59,253 bases of DNA from Streptomyces sp. PTY087I2. GTDB taxonomy: Bacteria > Actinomycetota > Actinomycetes > Streptomycetales > Streptomycetaceae. Positions 1-8,489 of this stretch are shown one piece after another. The DNA lies in the NCBI RefSeq assembly GCF_001687325.1, contig NZ_LZRD01000035.1, positions 1 to 59,253 of the forward strand, read 5' to 3'. Positions within the stretch are counted from its first letter, which is position 1. Each line of letters begins with the position of its first letter. Both the position numbers and the translations under genes were made by a program. Below the pieces are notes generated by a model, which was given only the letters and a program-made list of their open reading frames with translations, was not told where the DNA came from and made no database searches.

Positions 1-303
1 GGGCTCCCGGGCCAGGGGCCTCCCCGGCGGCCGGGCGGCCCGTGTGGCCTCGGCCGGGCGGGCCACGGGCCCCCGGGCCAAGCGCCTCCCCGGCGGGACC
101 AGGGGCCTCCCAGGCCAGGGGCCTCGCGCCCGTGCGGCCTCGGCCCGGCTGGGCCAAAGGCCTCCGGCTCAGCGGCCAAGCCCCTCCCCGCCGGCCGGAT
201 CTGCTCCATCCGGCGGGCAGGGGGACGCCCCGTGCGGGGGCGGTCCGGGGGGCGCGCGTGCCGTGGGCGGCGGGTGGGTCGTCGTTCTCCCTATCTTCGT
301 ACC
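1..303. other. GC-rich non-coding leader with degenerate repeats
   Basis: This stretch has no convincing gene. It is extremely GC-rich and contains degenerate repeated blocks: variants of CCGGGCCAGGGGCCTCCCCGG recur around 7-27, 72-97 and 103-125, and a GTGCGGCCTCGGCC-like block occurs near 41-55 and 140-155. Long open frames cross it only because stop codons are rare at this base composition. A possible -10 hexamer TATCTT lies at 292-297, six bases before the GTG start of the next gene, so that gene may be transcribed without a leader. I saw no good -35 box. Confidence 0.5.
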
Positions 304-2988
304 GTGAGCCTCCCCCGCCTCTCCTCCCTCGCCCTCGCGCCCCTGGTCGTCGCCGCCCTGATCGCCCCGCTGCCGCCCGTCGCCGTGGCCGCCGGGCCCG
401 AACCCGTACCGGCTCCCGGCCAGGGCCGGCCGGCCGACGCCCCCGGGCCCCGCCCCGGCGGCCGGCCGCCCGCCTGCGGGGACGCCTCCGACCCCGCCTG
501 GGCGCCGGGCTCCACCCGGTACGGGGAGGCCGAGGGCTACGCCCCGTACGTCGGCAACGGGTATCTCGGCCATCGCGTCCCGGCCACCGGGGCCGGATAC
601 ACGGCCACCGGCGAGAAGACCGGCTGGCCGCTCTACACCCCCCGCTACGGCGGCGCGTTCGTCTCCGGGCTGTACGCGGCGGACCAGGCCGTCGCCGAGG
701 GGCGGGAAGTGGTCGCCGCACTGCCCAGCTGGACCGGCATCGACCTCCGCGTCGGCGGGGAGACGCTGGGCGACGCCACCCCGGCGGGCCGGATCTCGCG
801 CTACCGGCAGACCGTCTTCCTCTCCTGCGGCCTCGTGCGCACCTCGCTGCGGTGGACGACCGCGGACGGCCGCGCGACCGACCTCACCTACGACGTCCTG
901 GCCGACCGCTCCGACGTCCACACCGGTGCCGTACGCCTGCGGATGACCCCACGCTGGAGCGGCGCCGCAGCCGTCACCGGCCGGCTCGACGAGCGCGGCG
1001 CGCGCCGGATCACGCTGCGCGAGAACGGCACGTTCCGCACGCTCGGCACGAACGTCGAGGGAGCGGTCGCGCAGGCGATGCGACGCGGCTCGGGCGTGGT
1101 CGAGACCCTGCGCGCCGGTACGTCCCCCCGCGCGACCCCGGTCCGCGCGGGCCGGACGTACACCTTCGAGAAGTACGTCGGCGTCGACACCGCCCTCACC
1201 TCCGCCGCCCCCGCCGAGGACGCCCGCGAGGCGGCTCACCGGGCGGCGCGGCGCGGCTGGGACCGGATGTTCGCGGCGAACGAGGCGGCCTGGCGCGAGG
1301 CCTGGTCCGCCGATGTCCTGGTCCCGGGCGACCGCGAGTTGCAGGGCCGGCTGCGCTCCGCCCAGTACGGGCTGCTGGCGAGCACCCGGCGCGGCTCCTC
1401 GGACAGCATCGCCCCGGCCGGTCTGACCAGCGACAACTACGCGGGCCTGGTGTTCTGGGACGCCGAGACATGGATGTTCCCGGGGCTGCTCGCCACCCGC
1501 CCGGAGCTGGCACGCTCGGTCGTCGAGTACCGCTACCGCACCCGCGGCGCGGCGCGTGCGAACGCCGAGAAGCTGGGCCACGACGGCCTGTTCTACCCCT
1601 GGACGAGTGCGAGCCGGGGCCGGCTGGACGCCGAGTGCCACAGCGTGGACCCGCCGCACTGCCTGACCCAGAATCACCTCCAGGGCGATGTGTCGCTGGC
1701 CGTCTGGCAGTACTACCTCGCCACCGGCGACCGCGACTGGCTGGCGGCACACGGCTGGCCGCTCCTGAAGGGCATCGCCGACTTCTGGCAGTCACGCGCC
1801 ACGGCGAACCCGGACGGCAGCTACTCCATCAACGACGTGGCGGGGCCCGACGAGTACAGCAACGGCGTCGACGACGGCGTGTTCACCAACGCCGTCGCCG
1901 CCACCGCCCTGCGCAACGCGACCCGCGCCGCCCGCCTCCTCGGCCACAATCCGCCCGCCGGCTGGAACCGGGTCGCGGACCGGCTCCGTATCCCGTACGA
2001 CGCGGAGAAGAAGGTCTTCCTCCAGTACGCGGGTTACAACGGCTCCACGATCAAGCAGGCGGACACGGTCCTGCTGACCTACCCCCTGGAGTGGCCGATG
2101 GAGCCGGGCGCGGCGGCGGCCACCCTGGACTACTACGCGGCCCGCACGGACCCGGACGGCCCGGCGATGACGGACTCGGTGCACGCGATCGACGCGGCGG
2201 CGATCGGGGAGCCGGGCTGCTCGGCGTACACGTATCTCCAGCGTGCGGTACGGCCCTTCATGCGCGGCCCGTACGGCCTGTTCTCCGAGGCGCGCGGCGA
2301 CAAGGCGGGCTCGGAGGATCCGCTGTCCGGCTTCCCCGCCGACGACTTCCTGACCGGCAAGGGCGGCTTCCTCCAGGTGTTCACGCACGGCCTGACGGGG
2401 CTCCGGCTCCGCGAGGACGGCGTACGCCTGGACCCGACGCTGCCGCCCCAGTTGCACGAGGGCGTCACGCTGAAGGGCCTGCGGTTCCGGGACGCGGCGT
2501 ACGACGTCGAGATCGGGCCCCGGAACACCACGGTCCGGCTGACCTCGGGCACCTCGTTCACGGTCCACACGGACGAGGGCCCGCGCCGCCTCGCCACCAC
2601 GCTGACCCTGCCCACCCGCCGCCCGGACCTGATCCCGACGGCCGACGCGGCGCGCTGCCGCCCGGTGACGGCGACCTCGGAGGCCCCGGGCCTGTACGCG
2701 GAGGCGGCGGTGGACGGGAGCCCGGCGACGTCCTGGTCCCCCGACGGCGCGGCGGGCTCCCTGACGGTGGACCTGGGCCCGCGCCCGCTGCGGGTCACGG
2801 CGGTGACGCCGCGCTGGAGCGACGTACCGCCCGCTTCCCACACGCTGGAAACCTCCCTCGACGGCCGCTTCTGGCGTCCCTTCCTGGCGGGTGACACGGC
2901 CAGGAAGGTCCGGGTCACGGTCCGCTCGGAGGATCCGGCGAAGCCGGCGGGGGTGGCGGAGCTGCGGGTGACGGCGGAGGACCGGTAG
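304..2988 (+). CDS. Secreted GH65-family alpha-glucosidase/trehalase-like enzyme with C-terminal discoidin-like domain
   Basis: An 894-residue protein that begins with a Sec-type signal peptide (hydrophobic core about residues 5-28, VAAG near the cleavage site). The body matches glycoside hydrolase family 65 (acid trehalase, kojibiose and maltose phosphorylases): GNGYLGHR near the N-terminus, FWDAETWMFPGLL, QNHLQGDVSLAVWQYY, and the GPDEYSNGVDD motif whose Glu517 is the expected general acid. KQADTVLLTYPL corresponds to the region that binds phosphate in phosphorylases. About residues 780-890 look like an F5/8 (discoidin) carbohydrate-binding domain. Export plus the binding domain favours a hydrolase (acid trehalase type) over a cytosolic phosphorylase. 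GTG 304 is chosen because it places the signal peptide at the N-terminus and sits six bases after a TATCTT box. Substrate is not determined. Confidence 0.85.
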   Translation: MSLPRLSSLALAPLVVAALIAPLPPVAVAAGPEPVPAPGQGRPADAPGPRPGGRPPACGDASDPAWAPGSTRYGEAEGYAPYVGNGYLGHRVPATGAGYTATGEKTGWPLYTPRYGGAFVSGLYAADQAVAEGREVVAALPSWTGIDLRVGGETLGDATPAGRISRYRQTVFLSCGLVRTSLRWTTADGRATDLTYDVLADRSDVHTGAVRLRMTPRWSGAAAVTGRLDERGARRITLRENGTFRTLGTNVEGAVAQAMRRGSGVVETLRAGTSPRATPVRAGRTYTFEKYVGVDTALTSAAPAEDAREAAHRAARRGWDRMFAANEAAWREAWSADVLVPGDRELQGRLRSAQYGLLASTRRGSSDSIAPAGLTSDNYAGLVFWDAETWMFPGLLATRPELARSVVEYRYRTRGAARANAEKLGHDGLFYPWTSASRGRLDAECHSVDPPHCLTQNHLQGDVSLAVWQYYLATGDRDWLAAHGWPLLKGIADFWQSRATANPDGSYSINDVAGPDEYSNGVDDGVFTNAVAATALRNATRAARLLGHNPPAGWNRVADRLRIPYDAEKKVFLQYAGYNGSTIKQADTVLLTYPLEWPMEPGAAAATLDYYAARTDPDGPAMTDSVHAIDAAAIGEPGCSAYTYLQRAVRPFMRGPYGLFSEARGDKAGSEDPLSGFPADDFLTGKGGFLQVFTHGLTGLRLREDGVRLDPTLPPQLHEGVTLKGLRFRDAAYDVEIGPRNTTVRLTSGTSFTVHTDEGPRRLATTLTLPTRRPDLIPTADAARCRPVTATSEAPGLYAEAAVDGSPATSWSPDGAAGSLTVDLGPRPLRVTAVTPRWSDVPPASHTLETSLDGRFWRPFLAGDTARKVRVTVRSEDPAKPAGVAELRVTAEDR

Positions 2989-3027
2989 GGGCCGTCCCAG
3001 CGCTTACGGGTACGGGCAGGGGCCGCC

Positions 3028-4020
3028 TCAACTCTTCGGGCAGGGCGGCACCTTGCCGCTGCGCCGGTCGCGGGCGTACTCCGCACCGGTCTGCTCGTAC
3101 CAGCCGTGCGACGGAGGCGGACCCGAGGGCAGGCAGTCGAAGGACGGGAAGTAGACCTTCCGGTAGGCGGACGCGTCGGTCATGCGCGCGGTCAGCTCGA
3201 ACGGCTTGCCCCCGGGGCCGCTGATCGTCATCTCGGCGGTGCCGCCGCCGACTTCGTAGTGCACCCGGTACCGCCAGCGGCAGTGGCCCGTCGAGGCCGT
3301 CGCGTGAATGATGAACGCCTCGGTCTCGTTCTGGTTCAACGTGATGTGCTTGGCGTCGGGGCCGGTGAAGAACGGCTTGGCGTCCTTGGCTTCCTTGCCG
3401 GAGATCTTGAGGCGCGGGCGCGGGGCGTCCACCTCCAGCTCCAGGGGGATGACGTCCAGGACCCCCTGGGAGGGGAAGTGCGCCAGACTGCCGCCGAGCG
3501 GCTTCCCGCACTTCCCTCCTTCCAGTACGGGCACGATGTCGGTGATACGGACCTGCTGGGAGGCCCTGCCCTGCACGGTGATCATCCACTCCGCGTTCCC
3601 GGCGTCGACGGCCTTCCGGCCCTCCCGCCAGGATCCGCCCGACGAGATCTCTTCGATGATCTTCCGGTCCGCGTCGCTCCCGGCACCCCCCGCGTCGCGC
3701 ACCACGTAGTACCCGATGTCCTTGACGTCCTTGACCTCGACCACGTCGATGGCGTTCTGCGGTGAGAACCGGTCCGGCACCCGGTCCAGCGGCAGGATCG
3801 TCTTCACCGACGCGGCCAAGACGTCCTGGAACGTCACGGTCACCACGGCCAGCAGGATGCCCAGCAGCCAGGCGGTCGGGCTCTTCGCGAACCGCAGCCG
3901 CCCCGTCGTCCCCTCGCCTTCCTCCGCGTCGGGGCGCGGCGGACGCTGCCCGCTCCCCCGGCGTACGCTCGCCCGGGTGAGCGCGCCCGTCCTGCGGGTC
4001 CCCCGTCGGTTAGTCGCCAT
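3028..4020 (-). CDS. Membrane-anchored protein of unknown function
   Basis: A 330-residue protein. The first 60 or so residues are basic and hydrophilic, followed by one hydrophobic segment (AWLLGILLAVVTVTF) that probably anchors it in the membrane with the remainder outside the cell. The outer part is rich in beta-like segments and has several cysteines (for example in GGKCGKPLGG, TGHCRWRY and FDCLPSG) that could form disulphides. I do not recognise a family. The start at 4020 (MATNRRGTRR) is preferred over an ATG 24 codons upstream because it overlaps the end of the preceding gene by 11 bp, implying translational coupling. It converges on the GH65 gene. Confidence 0.7.
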   Translation of the reverse strand: MATNRRGTRRTGALTRASVRRGSGQRPPRPDAEEGEGTTGRLRFAKSPTAWLLGILLAVVTVTFQDVLAASVKTILPLDRVPDRFSPQNAIDVVEVKDVKDIGYYVVRDAGGAGSDADRKIIEEISSGGSWREGRKAVDAGNAEWMITVQGRASQQVRITDIVPVLEGGKCGKPLGGSLAHFPSQGVLDVIPLELEVDAPRPRLKISGKEAKDAKPFFTGPDAKHITLNQNETEAFIIHATASTGHCRWRYRVHYEVGGGTAEMTISGPGGKPFELTARMTDASAYRKVYFPSFDCLPSGPPPSHGWYEQTGAEYARDRRSGKVPPCPKS

Positions 4021-5296
4021 GGTTCGACCGCTCCTCGCGCTCAGGGACCGCCTGGTCCTCGTACTCCGGGACCGCCCGGCCCTCGTGCCCATCGGCGCGC
4101 GGGGCGACGGGGACCGCCGCGCGCCGCGTCATCAGCAGAACCACGCCCAGGAGCGCGAGCCCCGTGGCCCACCCCCAGGCCGCCCCGAACCGGACGGCGT
4201 CGCCGAGGGCCACCCCCAGGTGGTCGGCCGCCGCACCGCTTACGCCGCGCGGGGCGAACCACCGCATCAGCCGGCCGTCGACGAACGCGGCGACGACGGC
4301 CGCGAGGACCGTGGCGTACCAGCCCTTCATCGCCAGGTCGGCGAGGGCCGCCGGGCGCCACCGCCGTACCTCCGCCGCACGCCGCGCCAGGGAGCGGAGC
4401 GCCACGGCCAGCACCAGGAGGAAAACGGCGCAGACCGCCAGGGTCGCGAGCCAGCCGCCGGGCAGCTCGGTCCTGAGCGGGCGCAGGCGCAGCGCGGGAT
4501 AGAGGACGCCGCTCCACTCCTCGACCGTGACCGGCGGCCGGTAGGGCTCCCAGAGATCCGGATCGAAGGTGACGGCGGCGTCCGGAGACCCCGGGGCTCC
4601 CTGGGACATATACCTGACCCGGATATGGCGAAGGACCGGTCCGCCGGCCACGGCCAGCAGCACGGCGGGGATGAGCCCGGCGCTGAGGAGGTGGCGCCGC
4701 GCCCGGCCGGAGACCGGCGACGGACCGGGCTTCTCAGGACCGTCGTGGCCGTCGGCGTCCTCCGTGGTCCTGAGGTGGATCCGCAGGGGCTGCCAGTCGC
4801 GGTACCGCCACACCAGGAGCCAGAGGACGACCGGCAGCCACAGGGTGAGCAGCGCGAACTCGGCCGCCGCGCCCGGCACTTCGCCCATCTGGGCCCGCAC
4901 GATCCAGGCATGGTAGGTGGGCATGGCGGTGTCGGCGTCCGGGTCCAGGGCGGGGCCGGTCAGCATCGCCACCCCGGCGGCGAGCAACGCGGCTCCGCCC
5001 AGGGCGAGGACGGTCCTGAACCTCGGCCTGATTCCGTTGTTCGCGCGGAGTACGCCGTAGCTGAGGAGACCGCTCAGCAGCAGGAAGACGACCTGCGGCA
5101 GCCATCCCTGTACGTGGTGCAGGTCGCGCACCGCGAAGCCTTCGAGGGAGAGGCCCAGCAGCCGGACCTCGCCCACGGTCGCCTCGGGCCGCACGAGGTC
5201 GGAGACCTGCCGCTTCATCGGGTCGAGGAAGAACAGGACGGTCGCCTGGCTCCACACCCCGTAGGCGGCCAGCAGCATGGACAGGCGGCGATTCAC
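4010..5296 (-). CDS. Multi-pass membrane protein of unknown function
   Basis: A 428-residue protein with about seven or eight hydrophobic segments, for example LSMLLAAYGVWSQATVLFF at the N-terminus, PQVVFLLLSGLLSYGVL, LALGGAALLAAGVAML, FALLTLWLPVVLWLLVW, LIPAVLLAVAGG, LATLAVCAVFLLVLAVAL and WATGLALLGVVLLM near the end. A soluble loop of about 90 residues lies in the middle. The GTG at 5296 is preferred because a GGGGGAA Shine-Dalgarno sits seven bases upstream. The C-terminal tail is acidic and charged. It is coupled to the next gene by an 11-bp overlap, so the two probably work together in the membrane. No family recognised. Confidence 0.7.
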   Translation of the reverse strand: MNRRLSMLLAAYGVWSQATVLFFLDPMKRQVSDLVRPEATVGEVRLLGLSLEGFAVRDLHHVQGWLPQVVFLLLSGLLSYGVLRANNGIRPRFRTVLALGGAALLAAGVAMLTGPALDPDADTAMPTYHAWIVRAQMGEVPGAAAEFALLTLWLPVVLWLLVWRYRDWQPLRIHLRTTEDADGHDGPEKPGPSPVSGRARRHLLSAGLIPAVLLAVAGGPVLRHIRVRYMSQGAPGSPDAAVTFDPDLWEPYRPPVTVEEWSGVLYPALRLRPLRTELPGGWLATLAVCAVFLLVLAVALRSLARRAAEVRRWRPAALADLAMKGWYATVLAAVVAAFVDGRLMRWFAPRGVSGAAADHLGVALGDAVRFGAAWGWATGLALLGVVLLMTRRAAVPVAPRADGHEGRAVPEYEDQAVPEREERSNHGD

Positions 5297-5371
5297 CGTC
5301 GTATTCCCCCGAGTCGCCTGTGCCGTACGTGAGTTGTGCAGCAATTCTGCCGTACGGACGCAACCGCACCA

Positions 5372-5425
5372 AGGCCTTTGCGTCCACCGAGGCCTTTACG
5401 TCCACCAAGACCTTGACATCCGGGA
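5372..5425. repeat. Three tandem 18-bp degenerate repeats
   Basis: Three consecutive 18-base units starting AGGCCTTTGCGTCCACCG, AGGCCTTTACGTCCACCA and AGACCTTGACATCCGGGA. They lie between the SPFH gene and the membrane-protein gene. The first two differ at two positions; the third is more diverged. Function is unknown. Confidence 0.75.
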
Positions 5426-5442
5426 AGCCTCGGTGCCGGTGC

Positions 5443-6558
5443 CTACCGCCGCCCCGGCAGCCGGGTCTCGCCCGCGGCCTCCGCCTCGGCCTTCGCGTCG
5501 CTCACCGCCGCGGCCGCCTGCTTCGCGGCCTCGTCGGCGGCGGCGACGGCGTCCAGCGCGAGGGTCGAGTTGGGCTCGATCTCCGGCGCGCCGACGTTGT
5601 CCTTGTCGCTGTCGGCGACATCGGCGGCCGCGTCCGCGTCCGCGTCCGCGTCCGCGCGCTCGGCGGACGCCGGCAGCCCCGTACCGGCCGACTGGTCGCC
5701 GAACGCGGTGGTGACGGTGCGGATCGCCTCGGTCAGCTCGCCCGGGATCACCCAGAAGGTGTTGTTGTCGCTCTGCGCCAGATGCGGGAGCGTCTCCAGG
5801 TACTTGTACGCCAGGACCTTCGCGTCGGCGTTGTTGCGGTGGACGGCCTGGAAGACGAGTTCCACGGCCTTCGACTCGCCGTCCGCCCGCAGGATCATCG
5901 CCTGCTGCGTGCCCTGGGCCTCCAGGATGTCCTTCTGCTTCGTACCCTCCGCCGTGAGGATCTTGGCCTGCCGCTCACCCTCGGCGTGCAGGATGGCCGC
6001 GCGCTTGTCCCGCTCGGCGCGCATCTGCTTCTCCATCGCCTCCTTGATGGTGTTGGGCGGGTCGATGGCCTTGATCTCGACGCGGTTGACCCGGATGCCC
6101 CACTTCCCGGTGGCGTCGTCGAGGACGGCGCGGAGCCGGGCGTTGATCTCCTCGCGCGAGGTGAGCGTCGCCTCCAGGTCCATGGAGCCGATGACGTTCC
6201 GCAGGGTGGTCACGGTGAGCTGGTCGATGGCCTGGAGATAGTCGGCGACCTCGTAGGCCGCGGCCCGCGGGTCGGTGATCTGGTAGTAGAGCACGGTGTC
6301 GATGTTGACCACGAGGTTGTCCTCGGTGATCACCGGTTTGGGGTCGGACGAATACACCTGCTCACGCACGTCGAGCTTGGTGTTGACCCGGTCCGCCACC
6401 GGGAGGACGAAGTTCAGGCCGGGCTGGAGCGTTCTGCGGTACCGGCCGAACCGCTCGATGTTGTAGCGGCGCGCCTGCGGAACGATCCGCACGGTGGCCG
6501 CCACGAGGAACACCACGACGAGCGCCGCCACGAGAATCGGGATGACCACCGGATCCAT
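5443..6558 (-). CDS. SPFH/band 7 (stomatin-prohibitin) membrane protein
   Basis: A 371-residue protein with an N-terminal membrane segment (residues about 3-24) followed by a canonical SPFH domain: IVPQARRYNIERFGRYRR, LQPGLNFVLP, ITEDNLVVNIDTVLYYQI and INARLRAVLDDATGKWGI. A long Ala/Glu/Lys-rich coiled-coil (about 185-250) follows. The C-terminal 70 residues are acidic, low complexity, and include an Ala-Asp run encoded by a GCGTCC repeat. Family members form large rings that organise membrane microdomains or modulate membrane proteases. A GGAGGAA Shine-Dalgarno precedes the ATG. It follows an NfeD gene on the same strand, the classic NfeD-SPFH pairing. The low-complexity tail is unusual for the family. 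Confidence 0.92.
   Translation of the reverse strand: MDPVVIPILVAALVVVFLVAATVRIVPQARRYNIERFGRYRRTLQPGLNFVLPVADRVNTKLDVREQVYSSDPKPVITEDNLVVNIDTVLYYQITDPRAAAYEVADYLQAIDQLTVTTLRNVIGSMDLEATLTSREEINARLRAVLDDATGKWGIRVNRVEIKAIDPPNTIKEAMEKQMRAERDKRAAILHAEGERQAKILTAEGTKQKDILEAQGTQQAMILRADGESKAVELVFQAVHRNNADAKVLAYKYLETLPHLAQSDNNTFWVIPGELTEAIRTVTTAFGDQSAGTGLPASAERADADADADAAADVADSDKDNVGAPEIEPNSTLALDAVAAADEAAKQAAAAVSDAKAEAEAAGETRLPGRR
5630..5653. repeat. Four exact GCGTCC hexamer repeats inside the SPFH gene
   Basis: Four perfect tandem copies of GCGTCC, which on the coding strand produce an alternating Ala-Asp tract near the C-terminus of the SPFH protein. The repeat length is a multiple of three, so copy-number change would lengthen or shorten the tail without a frameshift. 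Confidence 0.9.
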
Positions 6559-6611
6559 ACTTCCTCCAACGCTGCTTCGCTACGTGTTCGGCCGGTCACA
6601 CGGTCACGCGG

Positions 6612-7049
6612 TCACGGAAGGAGCTCGCGGGGGTACACGACGGCTGTGGCGCCCTCGATCTCCATGACGTCCACCAGCGCTCCCACCGGGATCACATGGC
6701 TTTCGTCGAGGGCCCGGGCGGTCCACTCCTCGCCGGAGAGCTTGATCAGGCCATGGGTCGCGGTGACCTCCTGCACGACCTCCGCGCGCTTGCCGATCAG
6801 CGCGTCGCTGCCCTCATGGGTCAGGGGCGCCTGCGACATGTGACGCAGCGCGACGGGACGGACGAGGGCGAGACCGGCCGCGGCCGCCAGTCCGAGCGCC
6901 ACGAGCTGACCGAGCACGCCGACGCCCACACCGGCCACGACGGCAGCGACCAGGGCCGCGCCGGCCAGCAGCCCGAAGACCAGCGTCAGCGTGAAGAACT
7001 CCGCAGCGCCGAGCGCCGCGGCGGCGAGCAACCATGCGAACCACGGCAT
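6612..7049 (-). CDS. NfeD family membrane protein
   Basis: A 145-residue protein with three or four tightly packed N-terminal hydrophobic segments (residues about 3-68) and a C-terminal OB-fold-like soluble domain (about 85-145; LIGKRAEVVQEVTATHGLIKLSG, GALVDVMEIEGATAVV). This is the short NfeD type. NfeD proteins are partners of SPFH proteins, and the SPFH gene follows 53 bp downstream on the same strand, so the pair is likely one transcript. A GGAGG Shine-Dalgarno sits eight bases before the ATG. Confidence 0.9.
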   Translation of the reverse strand: MPWFAWLLAAAALGAAEFFTLTLVFGLLAGAALVAAVVAGVGVGVLGQLVALGLAAAAGLALVRPVALRHMSQAPLTHEGSDALIGKRAEVVQEVTATHGLIKLSGEEWTARALDESHVIPVGALVDVMEIEGATAVVYPRELLP

Positions 7050-7202
7050 CGAATCAGCCTCCCCAAGGGGACCTACTCAGGATGTACCCCTTCGGGCCCC
7101 GGACGGAACCGCCCGGACTGTCCGATCTACGATCGGGACGCGTGAACCGGGCCCGGACGCACCGGCCCGAAGCACGCCGGAACATCGGGGGAACGGGACG
7201 GA

Positions 7203-8489
7203 ATGCGGTGGATACGGGGGCGGCGCGCATGGATTCCGTACGCGCTGGCGGGCGGTGTGCTCGCGCTGGTCGTGGCCGGCACGCTGGGGTGGTTCCGGGC
7301 CGACCGGGCCCAGCAGCGCGCCGACAGTCTGCGCCAGCTGGACCGGGCGTGCGCGGGGCTGCTGCCGGGTGAGCGGCTGCGCGGCTTCGTACCGGAGAAC
7401 GGTGCCGGGGTGCTGGAGGAGTACGGCACGATGCTGCACCCCGGCCAGGAGAGCCGGGCCCTGCTGAACTGCACGCTTTCCTGGGATCCGGGACGCCGGG
7501 AACCGGCCCACCAGGTCCGGATCCGGGCGGAGGCGCGGATCGCGGCGCAGGTCGAGGAGGACGAGGCGGCCGAGAAGAAAATCCCGCGCGTCTCCGACTT
7601 CCCGCTGCCGCTCCCCCCGGGTGTGACCGGCAGTACGGGTGCGGACGACCGGGTCCGGGGCAGTGAGGTGAGCGCCTCGCTGCGGGTGGAGTGCCCCGGT
7701 GGGCTGCGCGGCCGGAAGGCGCCGTCCCGGACGCTCCGGGTCTCGGTGGAGCTGCCGTCGAAGGCGGACAGCGAGTACGACGTGCCCGCCGCCGATCATC
7801 TGCTGGCCGCCCGTACGGCGGTGGCCACCGCCAACTGGGTCACCGAGCGCCAGAAGTGCGGCAAGCCGATCCGTACCGACGCCTCGCCGCGCCCGGCCGC
7901 GGGCCCCACGCCGACGGAGCTCTGCGCGTGGCTCGACCCGGAGGAGCTGGAGTTCGCCCAGGACACCTGGGAGTTCGCCGGGGACGGGGCGTACAACCGG
8001 CGCGCCGGGTTCTGCTCGGGCCGCGTCACCGGATACGGCGCTCCGCCCGGCCTGCCCGTGGTGGGGGTGACGGCGGAGAGCTGGTCGGGCGAGTTCGCCC
8101 GGGGCGCGTACGAACGGTATACCGACGTCGGAACCGCACCCGGGCAGCGCGCACCGTCGCCCGCCCGGCGGGACGGCAGCGTGGTGATCAAGGCCTCGGC
8201 GTTCCACTCCCCGAGGCTGGCGCTGTGGGCGAAGTCGGAGTGCGACGGCGGTACGGCGTACCACCGGGTCGAGGTCACCCCGGCGCTCGATTCCGGAAAC
8301 CGGAACGACGACGAGGAAGAGGACGCGGAAGAGAAGGAAATCGTCGTCGAAGGCGCCGACCTCAAACGGCTGTCGGCCGACGCGCGCGCCACGCTCGACC
8401 GCTACCTCGCGGCGACGGACAGCTGGCCGGGGCGGGCGAACTGCCGCGCCGCCACGATCCTGGGTGAGGTGGAGGAATGGCCCCGATGA
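7203..8489 (+). CDS. Membrane-anchored protein of unknown function, first of a paralogous set
   Basis: A 428-residue protein with one N-terminal membrane segment (WIPYALAGGVLALVVAGTLGW) and a large probably extracellular part. A cysteine follows shortly after the membrane segment in a CAGLLPGERLRGF motif, which recurs in the next gene as CDGVLPADGIRAAL and in the broken third gene as CRGSLAAEEAGEFF. Further cysteines recur (NCTL, VECPGG, QKCGKPI, ELCAW, FCSGR, ECDGG), suggesting disulphides. The C-terminal part includes a very acidic loop. The stop overlaps the next ATG as ATGA, so these genes are translationally coupled. No known function. Confidence 0.75.
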   Translation: MRWIRGRRAWIPYALAGGVLALVVAGTLGWFRADRAQQRADSLRQLDRACAGLLPGERLRGFVPENGAGVLEEYGTMLHPGQESRALLNCTLSWDPGRREPAHQVRIRAEARIAAQVEEDEAAEKKIPRVSDFPLPLPPGVTGSTGADDRVRGSEVSASLRVECPGGLRGRKAPSRTLRVSVELPSKADSEYDVPAADHLLAARTAVATANWVTERQKCGKPIRTDASPRPAAGPTPTELCAWLDPEELEFAQDTWEFAGDGAYNRRAGFCSGRVTGYGAPPGLPVVGVTAESWSGEFARGAYERYTDVGTAPGQRAPSPARRDGSVVIKASAFHSPRLALWAKSECDGGTAYHRVEVTPALDSGNRNDDEEEDAEEKEIVVEGADLKRLSADARATLDRYLAATDSWPGRANCRAATILGEVEEWPR

